NCBI GenBank assembly: GCA_017632935.1
Contig: JAGBQJ010000010.1
Coordinates: forward strand, 62,001 to 126,000
DNA: 64,000 nucleotides
Source of the DNA: Bacteroidales bacterium
GTDB taxonomy: Bacteria; Bacteroidota; Bacteroidia; Bacteroidales; F082
Direction: 5' to 3'
A program made the translations under genes and the position numbers. Below the pieces are notes generated by a model. That model was not told where the DNA came from. It was given only the letters and a program-made list of their open reading frames with translations, and did no database searches. Each line of letters begins with the position of its first letter. Positions within the stretch are counted from its first letter, which is position 1. Below are positions 8,227 through 17,600 of this stretch, in pieces.

Positions 8227-8955
8227 ATGAAAAGCATTTATTTAGCGACTATGTTGTTGGTAGCAGGCCTGATGATGTCGGCATGCAACAATGACAACAA
8301 TCAGAAGAACAACACCACACCTAATGAGAACACCGAACAAAAGAAGGAAGAGGTTATTAATACTAAAACCGAAGATCCTTCCGGCATTGCTTCCATTAGG
8401 AAGGCATGGGTAAACGAGAACATCGATGTGGATCCAGGTGACATCACTCCTGGCATCGAGCAGTTTGCTTTGGCTTTCTGCAAGGCCTATCCGCAGTATG
8501 AAATCAACAAAGTCCTGATGGACTATATTGTTTCTCCGAAGGACTACAATAAGGACGAGTACGAAATCGTGAACGACCCGCGTAATGGCTATATCCATTG
8601 CATGTGGGAAGTGCAGACCACTCCGGTCACCGATGTCTGCTTCTGGAACCGTAAAAACGACCATAAACTCGTTGCAGCTTACATGGAAGATACCCATGAA
8701 AGCAGAGCGTGGGCCGAACGCCTGGTGGTATTCTACGACTACGATCCCCTCACGGTTATCATGACTCCTGAACCCGCCTTGACCGAAATGATCGAGCAGC
8801 GCATGAAGAAGTACGACGATTATTCGGTTGTTCTGCCTCAAAAGGGTAAGGACATCGAGGTCATTGGCTATGTTTTCGACGAAGAAAACGATTCAGCCGA
8901 TAGGGTTGAGTTCAAACTGAAATGGGACGGTATGACTTTCTCTTGGGATGAGTAA
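8227..8955 (+). CDS. Predicted lipoprotein of unknown function
   Basis: 242 residues. The signal peptide ends in a good lipobox (LMMSAC, Cys at 20), followed by an Asn/Gln/Lys/Glu-rich linker of about 35 residues, as is usual for lipoproteins exported past the inner membrane. The mature domain (about 55-242) is mixed alpha/beta with no motif I recognise; WEVQTTPVTDVCFWNRK and the terminal KLKWDGMTFSWDE are its most distinctive parts. It follows the glycosyltransferase by 21 bp without a terminator and is followed by a strong hairpin, so it is the last gene of this plus-strand operon. Confidence 0.8.
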   Translation: MKSIYLATMLLVAGLMMSACNNDNNQKNNTTPNENTEQKKEEVINTKTEDPSGIASIRKAWVNENIDVDPGDITPGIEQFALAFCKAYPQYEINKVLMDYIVSPKDYNKDEYEIVNDPRNGYIHCMWEVQTTPVTDVCFWNRKNDHKLVAAYMEDTHESRAWAERLVVFYDYDPLTVIMTPEPALTEMIEQRMKKYDDYSVVLPQKGKDIEVIGYVFDEENDSADRVEFKLKWDGMTFSWDE

Positions 8956-8977
8956 TCTCTCCCTTTAGATTTTACCA

Positions 8978-9024
8978 AAAACGAATGTAGGGCTGTCATA
9001 GTATGGCAGCCCTACATTCGTTTT
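8978..9024. terminator. Bidirectional terminator between convergent genes
   Basis: An 18-bp perfect inverted repeat (arms 8978-8995 and 9007-9024, core GAATGTAGGGCTG / CAGCCCTACATTC) is extended by four more pairs, one a G-U, to a 3-base loop. The arms carry A and T runs at their outer ends on both strands. It lies between the stops of a plus-strand gene (8955) and a minus-strand gene (9036), so it can end transcription from both sides. Confidence 0.85.
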
Positions 9025-9035
9025 ATACGAAAGAT

Positions 9036-10454
9036 TTATTTTGCGTGTTTATATCCTTTGACCTTGTCCCAGTCGCCGCGTGTGAAGTCGGGCATCTGCA
9101 CCGGCATGCCGCCGTTGGCGATGGAGGCGGCGGTTAGCTCGCCGAGGCAGGACCATTCAGCGGCGTCGTAGACGTCTTGGTCTAGCGGAAGACCATGGTG
9201 CAGGCAGTAGATGAGGCGGTAGTCCATGATGAAGTCCATGCCGCCGTGGCCGCCCACTTCCTTGGCTTTCTTTTCGATCTCCACGGCGATAGGGTGGAGG
9301 TAATCCTTCAGAATCTTGTCGCGCACCTCGGCAGGAACAAAGCCGTGGGGGTTGAGTTTTGCGCCCTCAGGTATGAAGCCGGCGGGCAGTTTGTCCTCCA
9401 ACACCGTGAAGCCTTCGATGGGGTATTTGTTGGCGAAGCCTTCGGTACCAGTGAGTTGATATAGACGGTTGTAAGGACGGTAAGTGTAGACATTATGCTC
9501 GATGAGTAGAGTCTTGCCTTTCGCGGTCTGGATCATCGTGGTGGTCATGTCGCCGTTGGCGAAGTCGTCGACACCCATCAGGTCCTTGGCGATTTTCTTG
9601 CCGTTGTATGAAGGCGTGCTCATGCAGACCAAGGTCTTCATGCGGTCGCCGCGGTGGATGTTGAAAGCCTGGCAGAGGGGACCGAGGCCGTGGGTGGGGT
9701 AGACGTCGCCGGCATGGCTTTGGTTGAATTCGAGACGCCAGTTTTCGTAGTATTCGCGCCAATAGGGCTCCAAGTTATGGATATAGGCGCCCTCGCCGTG
9801 GATGAGTTCGCCGAACATACCTTGCTGGGCCATGTTGAGGGCGGTCAACTCGAAGAAGTCGTAGCAGCAGTTCTCGAGCATTATGCAGTGGCGTTGTGTC
9901 TGTTCGGCCACGTCAACGAGCTGCCAGCACTCCTCGAGGGAGGTGGCGGCGGGCACTTCCACGGCCACGTGTTTGCCGCATTGCATGGCGTAGACGGCCA
10001 TCGGGACGTGGGTCTGCCAGTTGGTGCAGATGTAGACGAGGTCGATGTCTTTGCGCTCGCAGAGCTCGCGCCAGCCTTCGCGACCCGTGTATGCGGCGGC
10101 ACGCGGCAGGCCTTTGGCTTCGAGGATGTCTTTCTGCACTTTTTCGACGCGGTCGGGCTCGATGTCGCACAAGGCCACGACGGTCACGCCGTCGATGTAG
10201 GTCATGCGATCGACGGCATCAGGACCGCGCATGCCGAGGCCGATGAAGCCGATGCGGACGTTCTCGATGGGGTCAACGGCGAGCTGAAGGACGCTCTTCT
10301 GACCTTCGATGCGGAGTGGCTCGTCGAAGAGGATACTATTATCGACGATGACGTAATTGCCCTTGCGGGTGTCGGCTCCTCTTTGAGCATAGCAAACGCT
10401 GGACGTAGCTAGTAAAACCAGCCCAAGGATAAGGTGTAAAATCTTGTTTTTCAT
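9036..10454 (-). CDS. Exported Gfo/Idh/MocA-fold protein, probably GH109 alpha-N-acetylgalactosaminidase
   Basis: 472 residues from the ATG at 10454, chosen because it starts a signal peptide (MKNKILHLILGLVLLATSSVCYAQ); the upstream in-frame start would add 15 odd residues. The mature protein has a Rossmann NAD-binding fold (VRIGFIGLGMRG near residues 60-71, VVALCDIEPDR) and then EVPAATSLEECW, MLENCCYDF, GEGAYIHNLEPYW, YPTHGLGPLCQAFNIHRGDR. That series is characteristic of GH109, which uses NAD+ in an oxidation-elimination mechanism to cleave terminal alpha-GalNAc. Export fits action on mucin or other glycoprotein. The divergent neighbour resembles a hexosamine kinase. A plain sugar oxidoreductase is the alternative. 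Confidence 0.85.
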   Translation of the reverse strand: MKNKILHLILGLVLLATSSVCYAQRGADTRKGNYVIVDNSILFDEPLRIEGQKSVLQLAVDPIENVRIGFIGLGMRGPDAVDRMTYIDGVTVVALCDIEPDRVEKVQKDILEAKGLPRAAAYTGREGWRELCERKDIDLVYICTNWQTHVPMAVYAMQCGKHVAVEVPAATSLEECWQLVDVAEQTQRHCIMLENCCYDFFELTALNMAQQGMFGELIHGEGAYIHNLEPYWREYYENWRLEFNQSHAGDVYPTHGLGPLCQAFNIHRGDRMKTLVCMSTPSYNGKKIAKDLMGVDDFANGDMTTTMIQTAKGKTLLIEHNVYTYRPYNRLYQLTGTEGFANKYPIEGFTVLEDKLPAGFIPEGAKLNPHGFVPAEVRDKILKDYLHPIAVEIEKKAKEVGGHGGMDFIMDYRLIYCLHHGLPLDQDVYDAAEWSCLGELTAASIANGGMPVQMPDFTRGDWDKVKGYKHAK

Positions 10455-10530
10455 AGGAAATGGAATTAATTGAAGGCAAAAATAGGGATAAAAGTTCAAA
10501 AAAAACTATCTTCGCAAAAAATTTACTTCC

Positions 10531-11607
10531 ATGAACGAACTTTTCACCATTGCTGGACATTTCGTCGACCCGAAAACTATTGAAGACATTACCCCTCTGG
10601 GCAACGGACTCATCAACGACACCTATAAGATTTTGGTGCAAGGCCAACCGAGATATGTGTTACAGCGCATCAACAACGCGGTCTTCACCGATGTGGAGAT
10701 GTTGCAAAACAACATCGAAGCCGTGACGCATCACATTCGGAAGAAATATGAAAGCCAGGGCGTCAATGACATAGGTAGGCGTGTGTTGCATTTCTTGAAG
10801 GCCGACACGGGCAAGACCTATGTTATTGAAGACGGAAAGTATTGGCGTGTAATGGATTTCATCGCCGACAGCTATACCTACGAGGCCGTCACGCCAGAAT
10901 ACGCCTATTATGCTGGCCGTTCCTTTGGTGATTTCGAGTCGCTGCTGACAGATCTTGAATCACCTATTGGTGAAATCATCCCTGATTTCCATAACATCGA
11001 GTTCCGCATGAAGCAGTTGGACGAAGCCATCGTCGAAGATAAAGCTGGACGCATGAAAGACCCTGAGGTGCAGGACTATGTGGCCAAAATCAAGGCGGTG
11101 ACAGAGAGGATGTGCTTGGGCGAACGATTGTATCGCGAAGGCAAACTGCCCAAACGTATCTGCCATTGCGACACCAAGGTCAACAACATGCTTTTCGATA
11201 AGGATGGTAACGTGCTCTGCGTCATTGATTTGGATACGGTGATGCCCAGTTTCGTCTTCTCCGATTTCGGTGACTTCCTGCGTTCGGCGGCCAACACGGG
11301 TGCCGAGGACGACCCTGATTTGGACCACATCCATTTCAACATGGAGATCTTCAAGGCCTTCGCGAAAGGCTATCTGGAAGGTACGCAGTCATTCCTGCTG
11401 CCGATAGAGAAGGAAAACCTGCCTTATGCGGCCACCCTGTTCCCCTATATGCAGGCGGTGCGTTTCTTTGCGGATTACATCAATGGCGACACCTATTATA
11501 AGATAAAGTATCCCGAACACAATATGGTGCGCACGCGGGCGCAATGGAAATTGTTTGAGGAGGCGGAGAAAAATTTGGAAATGATGAAATTGGTAGTTGA
11601 CAAATGA
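10531..11607 (+). CDS. Phosphotransferase-family protein, N-acetylhexosamine kinase-like
   Basis: 358 residues, cytoplasmic, with the aminoglycoside/choline kinase fold. The N-lobe contains PLGNGLINDTYKI (nucleotide loop) and YVLQRIN (a Lys-like contact strand). The catalytic loop is CHCDTKVNNMLFD (D214) and the metal-binding strand VIDLDTVMP (D233/D235). This layout (LGxGhINDTY, VLQRIN, HxDTKxxNxLFD) is that of the N-acetylhexosamine 1-kinase group, which phosphorylates GalNAc or GlcNAc at C1 with ATP. It diverges from the GH109-like gene across 76 bp, so a release-and-phosphorylate GalNAc salvage pair is an attractive inference. Substrate is not proven; other small-molecule kinases share the fold. 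Confidence 0.82.
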   Translation: MNELFTIAGHFVDPKTIEDITPLGNGLINDTYKILVQGQPRYVLQRINNAVFTDVEMLQNNIEAVTHHIRKKYESQGVNDIGRRVLHFLKADTGKTYVIEDGKYWRVMDFIADSYTYEAVTPEYAYYAGRSFGDFESLLTDLESPIGEIIPDFHNIEFRMKQLDEAIVEDKAGRMKDPEVQDYVAKIKAVTERMCLGERLYREGKLPKRICHCDTKVNNMLFDKDGNVLCVIDLDTVMPSFVFSDFGDFLRSAANTGAEDDPDLDHIHFNMEIFKAFAKGYLEGTQSFLLPIEKENLPYAATLFPYMQAVRFFADYINGDTYYKIKYPEHNMVRTRAQWKLFEEAEKNLEMMKLVVDK

Positions 11608-11631
11608 CAATTGCTGGCTGGGCGCAGGGTG

Positions 11632-12426
11632 TCAATTAATGAGGATGGGTGTTTGTATGGCCTGTATCTTCTTGGCAATGATGCTTTTCTCGCTATCGAG
11701 GACATAGATCAGCGGCGTGGTCTCGATGTCATATAGGTCGATGAGTTCTGACGGATTTGTGATTGGGTGATTCTGAATGGGGTGCCGCAAATCATCGTTT
11801 CCTTTCGCGTGGATTTCAAATCCGCGCGAATCCACTGGATTTATGTCGAAGGTCACCAATGTGGTTCTAGGATAGACGGTCACTATTGAGTCCAGTTCCC
11901 GCATCTCTTCTTGGCATAATGGGCAGTCGTGATCGTGGAAAAACAAGATGGTGTATTTACTTTGAAGCGATTGCAGGTCGAAGTCCCCGATTTTAATGTT
12001 GGGAGCAGGCTCAAACAAGGCCAATCTCCTCAAGTGTTCCGCTTTGTCGCGAATCATCGCCAAATTGACTTCGTTCAAGTCTTTGATTTCCAGTCGGGAG
12101 AAGTAGTTGTCATATAGGTAGACGAATATGTCTTCGTGTGTCATGTATATGGGATGACGGTATTTCTCTATGAGATGCCAAAGGATGAAATCGCGCAGGT
12201 CGGGGTTGTAACTAGCCCGTTCCACCAAGCGATCGATTTCCCTAGTGATGGTATCGGGTATAGGTGGAAGCATTCTGTCGAAATAGAAGTCAATCAGCGA
12301 GGCAAACGTGGGGTTGACGTCCGTGGGTCCGTCGAAATGCTCGATGCCGTCCCAATAATGCGGATCTTGCGCCATGCCGAGGCTGGTGACCAACAAGAAC
12401 AAGATGACTAGCAATTTCGATTTCAT
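11632..12426 (-). CDS. Exported thioredoxin-like (redoxin) protein with CPLC motif
   Basis: 264 residues with a signal peptide cut near GMAQ (residue 20). The N-terminal half (about 25-140) is helical and resembles the DUF5106-type region that precedes thioredoxin domains in Bacteroidota. From about 145 the thioredoxin fold appears: APNIKIGDFDLQSLQSKYTILFFHDHDCPLCQEEM, with an intact CxxC (CPLC), and later a cis-proline-type TTPLIYVLD. It probably handles thiols in the periplasm, as TlpA/ResA relatives do. The C-terminus is short (ends TPILIN). It converges with the kinase-like gene with 24 bp between stops and is divergent from the gene at 12483. Confidence 0.8.
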   Translation of the reverse strand: MKSKLLVILFLLVTSLGMAQDPHYWDGIEHFDGPTDVNPTFASLIDFYFDRMLPPIPDTITREIDRLVERASYNPDLRDFILWHLIEKYRHPIYMTHEDIFVYLYDNYFSRLEIKDLNEVNLAMIRDKAEHLRRLALFEPAPNIKIGDFDLQSLQSKYTILFFHDHDCPLCQEEMRELDSIVTVYPRTTLVTFDINPVDSRGFEIHAKGNDDLRHPIQNHPITNPSELIDLYDIETTPLIYVLDSEKSIIAKKIQAIQTPILIN

Positions 12427-12450
12427 GCTGCAAAATTAAAAACAATTTCT

Positions 12451-12458
12451 TACATTTG
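12451..12458 (+). promoter_or_regulatory. Bacteroidota -7 element for the EEP-family gene
   Basis: TACATTTG followed by C matches TAnnTTTG, 24 bp before the ATG at 12483. It overlaps the in-frame codons just after an alternative start at 12456, supporting 12483 as the true start. Confidence 0.4.
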
Positions 12459-12482
12459 CAGCTGAAACAAAACATGTGCCGT

Positions 12483-13544
12483 ATGAAAAGAATGGTTTTG
12501 CTTTGTCTTGTCTGTTTGGTGATGACGGCTACTGCATCAGCCCAAAACGACCCCGTCCGCGTGGCCTTCTGGAACATGGAGAACTTCTTCGACCCCTTCG
12601 TGGACAGCACCAAGACCTACAACGCTTTCACTGAGGACGGCATGCAGCATTGGACGAAGAGCCGTTTCTACCGGAAGCGCAACAACATGTATAAGGCCAT
12701 TCTGGCCATGTCGGAAAACCATCCCATTGGCATCCTCGGCATGTGCGAGGTGGAGAACGAGTACGTGCTGAGCGCCCTCTTTGAGCAGACCCCGCTGAAG
12801 AAGCACAACTACCGCTGGGTGCATTACGAAGGCCCCGACAAGCGCGGCATCGACCCGGTCATCGTGTATTCACTCGACCATTTCCAGCTGGTGGAGAGCG
12901 CGGTAATACCTTATTATAATCCTGAGGATACGGCTTATCATTCGAGGGATATCCTGTATGCCAAATTCATCAGTAATGACGGCCCTTCGACAGGCTCAGG
13001 GGCCTCGGCTAATACAGACACGATCCACATCTTCGTCAACCACTGGCCGAGCCGTTACAGCGGCGAGCTGGAGACCGTGGGTTCGCGCTCGTGTTCGGCA
13101 TCGTTATTGCGAGCTAAGGTGGACTCCATCGTAGCGGCGGCACCTGAAGGCTACCAACCCAAAATCATCATGATGGGCGACTTGAACGACTGCCCCACCG
13201 ACCCAAGCGTCTACGATGTGCTGCGGGCACGGCATCCAAGCGAGATGGAAGAGGGATGCTTATTTAACTTATTTGGCAAAAACGACGGCTTGGGCTTCGA
13301 GGGCACTTTGAAGCATCAAGCCGATTGGCAGATCTTCGACCAAATCATCGTTACAGATGGCGTGATGAACGATAGGGATGGCCTTCATTACCAAGAAGGT
13401 AGCGCCCGCATCTTCCATACTGACTTCATGCTGGAGGACGACGAGACCTATCATGGCAAGAAACTGTTCCGCACCTACATCGGGCCGCGCTACTTTGGCG
13501 GCTTCAGCGACCATCTGCCGGTGTATATTGATTTGGTACGCTAG
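12483..13544 (+). CDS. Exported endonuclease/exonuclease/phosphatase (EEP) family protein carrying a repeat insertion
   Basis: 353 residues. ATG 12483 begins a signal peptide (MKRMVLLCLVCLVMTATASAQ). EEP-fold catalytic landmarks are present in order: RVAFWNMENFFD, GMCEVENEYVL (metal Glu), FVNHWPSRYSGE (His), IIMMGDLNDCPTD (Asp/Asn), and FSDHLPVYIDL (terminal Asp-His). Members cleave phosphodiester or phosphomonoester bonds; the substrate of the exported Bacteroidota group is unknown. Between a beta strand ending YAKFIS and the TIHIFVNHWPSR strand lies an extra NDGPSTGSGASANT loop, encoded by the palindromic repeat at 12983-13001. The reading frame survives, so the protein may still fold. It overlaps the convergent tsaD stop by 4 bp. 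Confidence 0.87.
   Translation: MKRMVLLCLVCLVMTATASAQNDPVRVAFWNMENFFDPFVDSTKTYNAFTEDGMQHWTKSRFYRKRNNMYKAILAMSENHPIGILGMCEVENEYVLSALFEQTPLKKHNYRWVHYEGPDKRGIDPVIVYSLDHFQLVESAVIPYYNPEDTAYHSRDILYAKFISNDGPSTGSGASANTDTIHIFVNHWPSRYSGELETVGSRSCSASLLRAKVDSIVAAAPEGYQPKIIMMGDLNDCPTDPSVYDVLRARHPSEMEEGCLFNLFGKNDGLGFEGTLKHQADWQIFDQIIVTDGVMNDRDGLHYQEGSARIFHTDFMLEDDETYHGKKLFRTYIGPRYFGGFSDHLPVYIDLVR
12983..13001. repeat. CCCTTCGACAGGCTCAGGG-type palindromic repeat inside a gene
   Basis: The 19-base imperfect palindrome CCCTTCGACAGGCTCAGGG belongs to a short dispersed repeat type that I recall as widespread in bacterial genomes, usually between genes. Here it is in frame within the EEP-family gene and encodes the Pro-Ser-Thr-Gly-Ser-Gly peptide that I have seen as a recognisable insertion in many metagenomic proteins. 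Confidence 0.7.
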
Positions 13545-14563
13545 TCTTTCAAACTCTGTCTGGCATACGGTACCAAATCCTGCGAGGCAAACTCTCCTTT
13601 CAAATATTTGAAATATCCCGCCACGGCGACCATAGCGGCATTGTCAGTGCTGTAGCTGAGGCGTGGGATGAACACTTTCCAATGGTATTTTTCGCCCAAA
13701 GCGAGCATGGCGTCGTGCAAGCCACTGTTGGCGCTCACGCCGCCGGCGATGGCCACGGTCTTGATGCCCGTCTGCTTGCTGGCTTTTACCAACTTGTTCA
13801 TCAAAATGTCGATGATGGTCTTCTGTACTGAGGCGCAGAGGTCGGCCTTGTTTTCCTCGATGAAGTTTGGGTTGAGTTTTAAGTTGTCGCGGACGGTGTA
13901 TAAAATGCTGGTTTTCAGTCCGCTGAAGCTGTAGTCCAAATCAGGAATCTGAGGCTTGGCAAAGCTGAAGGCATCGGGGTTGCCGACCTTGGCCAGTTTG
14001 TCGATGACGGGACCGCCGGGGTAGGGTAGGCCGAGGATCTTGGCCGTCTTGTCGAAGGCCTCGCCAGCAGCATCATCAATGGTTTTTCCAATGACTTCCA
14101 TGTCGAAATAGTCCTTCACCACCACAATCTGAGTATGTCCGCCTGAGACGGTGAGACAGAGGAACGGGAAATTTGGCACCTCGGTGTGGGTTTCGTCTGT
14201 GGCGAAATGCACCAGGATGTGCGCATTCATGTGGTCAATTTCCACCATAGGGATGTCCAAGGTCTGCGCAAAAGCTTTAGCAAACGACGTCCCGACGAGC
14301 AAGGAGCCTAAAAGTCCGGGGCCGCGAGTAAAAGCGATGGCGGATAACTGATTTTTTTCTATCTTTGCAGTCTTTAAGGCCGTGTCGATGACGGGGATGA
14401 TATTTTGCTGGTGGGCACGCGAGGCGAGTTCGGGGACGACGCCGCCGTACTGCTCGTGGACCTTCTGTCCGGCAATGACGTTGGAAAGCACGCGCGTGCC
14501 TTGAAGCACTGCGGCAGAGGTGTCGTCGCACGACGATTCGATGCCTAAGATGTATTCGTTCAT
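13541..14563 (-). CDS. tsaD: tRNA N6-adenosine threonylcarbamoyltransferase TsaD
   Basis: 340 residues from the ATG at 14563; an in-frame TTG three codons earlier is less likely. TsaD joins the threonylcarbamoyl group to A37 of ANN-decoding tRNAs, together with TsaB and TsaE in the cytoplasm. The ASKHA-fold signatures are intact: GIESSCDDTSAAV, the metal ligands H111 and H115 in the HMNAH motif, VSGGHTQIV, DDAAGEAFDKTAK, and AIAGGVSANSGL. The length matches the family. The last codons overlap the convergent EEP-family gene by 4 bp (both stops use the same CTAG). The start is separated from tamB by a few tens of bases, with a -7 element on this strand at 14583. Confidence 0.98.
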   Translation of the reverse strand: MNEYILGIESSCDDTSAAVLQGTRVLSNVIAGQKVHEQYGGVVPELASRAHQQNIIPVIDTALKTAKIEKNQLSAIAFTRGPGLLGSLLVGTSFAKAFAQTLDIPMVEIDHMNAHILVHFATDETHTEVPNFPFLCLTVSGGHTQIVVVKDYFDMEVIGKTIDDAAGEAFDKTAKILGLPYPGGPVIDKLAKVGNPDAFSFAKPQIPDLDYSFSGLKTSILYTVRDNLKLNPNFIEENKADLCASVQKTIIDILMNKLVKASKQTGIKTVAIAGGVSANSGLHDAMLALGEKYHWKVFIPRLSYSTDNAAMVAVAGYFKYLKGEFASQDLVPYARQSLKD

Positions 14564-14582
14564 GGGTCTCAATTTGGAGGGT

Positions 14583-14590
14583 CAAAAGTA
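14583..14590 (-). promoter_or_regulatory. Bacteroidota -7 element for tsaD
   Basis: On the minus strand the sequence is TACTTTTG, a TAnnTTTG match 19 bp upstream of the tsaD ATG at 14563. No clear -33 TTTG is seen. It overlaps the region where the divergent tamB reading frame may begin. Confidence 0.4.
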
Positions 14591-14616
14591 TTAAAAAAAA
14601 GGTTATCCATAGCATT

Positions 14617-17600
14617 TTGGTTGTGATAATGGTGCTGCTCGGCATCATCTTTAGCCTTGTTATTGCTGTGCAAGACCCTGTTTTCCAGAAATTTGCGGCC
14701 AGATATGCCAGCGGTTACCTCTCGGAAAAAACTGGTGGCGACATCAGGGTAGGCCGCCTGCTGATTACCCCCGATTTTACTGTGTTCTTGGATGATGTGG
14801 TCGTCAAAGATTTGAATGACACGGAGTTAGCCAATATCGGGGTTTTGCGCACCAAGTTGAATATCCGTGATGCCTTGAGTGGCACTATACATTTGGAGAA
14901 CGTGGCCTTGAGGGATGTGAAGGCGAATCTGATCAAATACGAGGGCGAGGACAAGTTCAACTTTGCTTTTCTTGTGGAGGCTTTCAAGACCGACACTGTG
15001 AAGCCTGACAAAGGACCGCTTTGCGTCATCGTCGACCGTATCGAGGTCAAAGACCTGGATTTTGTGTTCTGGAACCAAAACAAAGACCATCCCGAGAAAA
15101 CCGAGAAACATGTGATGGATTACGCCCATATCGCGCTTGAAGGGGTCAACTTCAAGGCGGAGGATTTTTATTTGTTGGGAGATTCCATCCATGCCAAGGT
15201 CAACGCCCTTAGTGGTTTGGAAATCAGTGGGTTGGATGTGAAGAGCTTTACGGCTGATGCCATCGTGTGTGCGCAAGGCATCTACCTTGACGGCCTGAAA
15301 GCGGAGCTGAACGACACCCGCATTGATGCCGACCTACACATGTTGTACAACGACTACTCGGCTTTCAACAGCTTCGTTGACTCGGTCGTCTTCGACGCGA
15401 CGATACGTCCCACCGACATCATGCTCTCCAATATCGGCGTTTTCGCCGAAATCATGTACAAGATGCCCGACCGCCTGCTCTTCGAAGGCCGTTTCACCGG
15501 CCCGATTGAGCATTTCAGCGTCGACGACCTGAAGGCCGAGTTTGGCGAGTCGACATTCATCGAAGGCAGCCTGAGCATGCATCCCTTGGACTTCAACGAC
15601 GGGGAACACGAGCTGAATATCAAGCAGATGAAGTTTTCGTACGATGACTTGGCGAATTTCTACATCCCTTCGTCGACCAAAACCATCCCGCTTCCCGAAC
15701 AGCTGCGTCCGATGAAGACCTGTCAGGCCTCGCTGTATTTCAAAGGCTCGTACAACAATTTTGACTCCGAGGTTCATCTTATCTCTGGCGTCGGCAATGT
15801 CGATCTCGATGTGTCGCGGCAGAAGACAGGACGCGGCGACAACGTGTTTTCGGGTCGCATCGATGCCGACAGGGTCAATGCGGGCCTGATCGCCAATGCC
15901 CGGAAATATGTAGGCAGCCTCGACCTGAACGCCGATTTCACGGTGCGTTTCCCGAAACACGGCAACATCGACTTGGCCATGAAAGGCAAGGCCTACCATG
16001 CCGAGGTGTTGGGGCATCGTATCAATGAGATTGTACTCAACGGCGATTTGAAGGAAAACCGATTCAAGGGTGCCGTCTCCATCGACGACAAAGTGCTCGG
16101 CCTCGATTTCAACGGTTTGGTCGACTTCAACGACAAGAAATACCCGATGGTCGACTTTGCTGCGGTCATCGACCATGCCGACTTGAAAGCCCTCGGCCTG
16201 ATGAAAAACGACTCCATTTCGGAAATCAGCACGGGCATCATCGCTAACCTGAAAGGCTTCAACATCGACGACCTCGAAGGCGAGCTCCACCTCGAGAACA
16301 CCGTTTATCGTGACGGCCGCGGCAGCTATGTCATGGAGCGCTTCGATGCATCCATCCTCAATGACAACCTCATGCAGCGCCGCATCAACGTCACCTGCGA
16401 CTTCTTTAATTTCGAGATGGCTGGTCAGATGAACTTCACCAGCCTTGTTCCCGTCCTCAACGAATACGGCGACTCGTTCGTCCATTTCCCGATGTTCGAG
16501 ACGAATCGTGAGGAATTCCAGAAATACGCGCTTACCCACGATGTAGAGCAGGATTTCATCGTCAGCCTTGTCCTGAAAGACACGCGAACGCTGTGCCGCC
16601 TTTTCATGCCCAACCTGAAGATAGCCAGAAACTCCACCGTCAACGGCACCTTCACCTCGCGTTCGCAGCAGCTCAACCTGACCGCCCGGACGAAAAGCAT
16701 CGAGATAGGCAAGGTGTCCATCAACAACGTGGAGCTCAGGAATTTCAACAACCGCGAGGCTTCCTACGGCTCGCTTTCTATCGGTCGTGTGGGTTGGGAC
16801 AACATCACCGCCACCGACACCCTGTCGATTGGCCTCGACAACCTGTCGTTTTTCGCCAAGATGGCCAACGACACCATTGCCACGCGTATCAAATGGGATG
16901 ATACCGACGAGGCCGACCACAACAAAGCCTTGATTGAGACCAACTTCCACCCTCATGAGAGTGGAGGCACCATCAACATTAGCAATGCCGACATCGTCGT
17001 CAACGACTCGCTGTGGCATGTGTTGCCCGACAATCGCATCGACATCACCGAGGGACGCGTCAACATCTCCAACTTGATATTCAGCCATAACCGGCAATCG
17101 CTGCTTCTTGATGGTTATGCACCTGTGAATGAGATTGATACCATCTCTGTTCAGCTCCTTAATTTCGATATCTCCAACTTTGATGTCCTCACTGAGAGCA
17201 TGAATTTCAATGCCGATGGCTTCATTTCGGGTGAAGCCTTGGTCAGCAACTTGAAAGCCAATCCCATGGTGCTTGCCGACCTCAGGATCAACCGATTGGG
17301 GATGGATGGCGATCTGATTGGCGATGCCGAGATTGAGAGCTCGTGGGACAATGAGGAAAGGTCCGTCAATCTGTCGGCGAACATCTTCAACGACGCGAAG
17401 CGGATGTTGTATGCGTATGGCTCGTATTACACGGCTCGTGACGATGACAACCTTGACTTCACTGCAGTCTTGGACTCTCTGCGTCTTTCGGCCCTCAGCC
17501 CTGTCTTGAGCGGCTTCGTGTCGCGCTTGCAAGGGTATGGAAACGGCACCATCGACATCAAGGGCTCGATACAGAAACCCGACATCAGCGGTAAGGTCAG

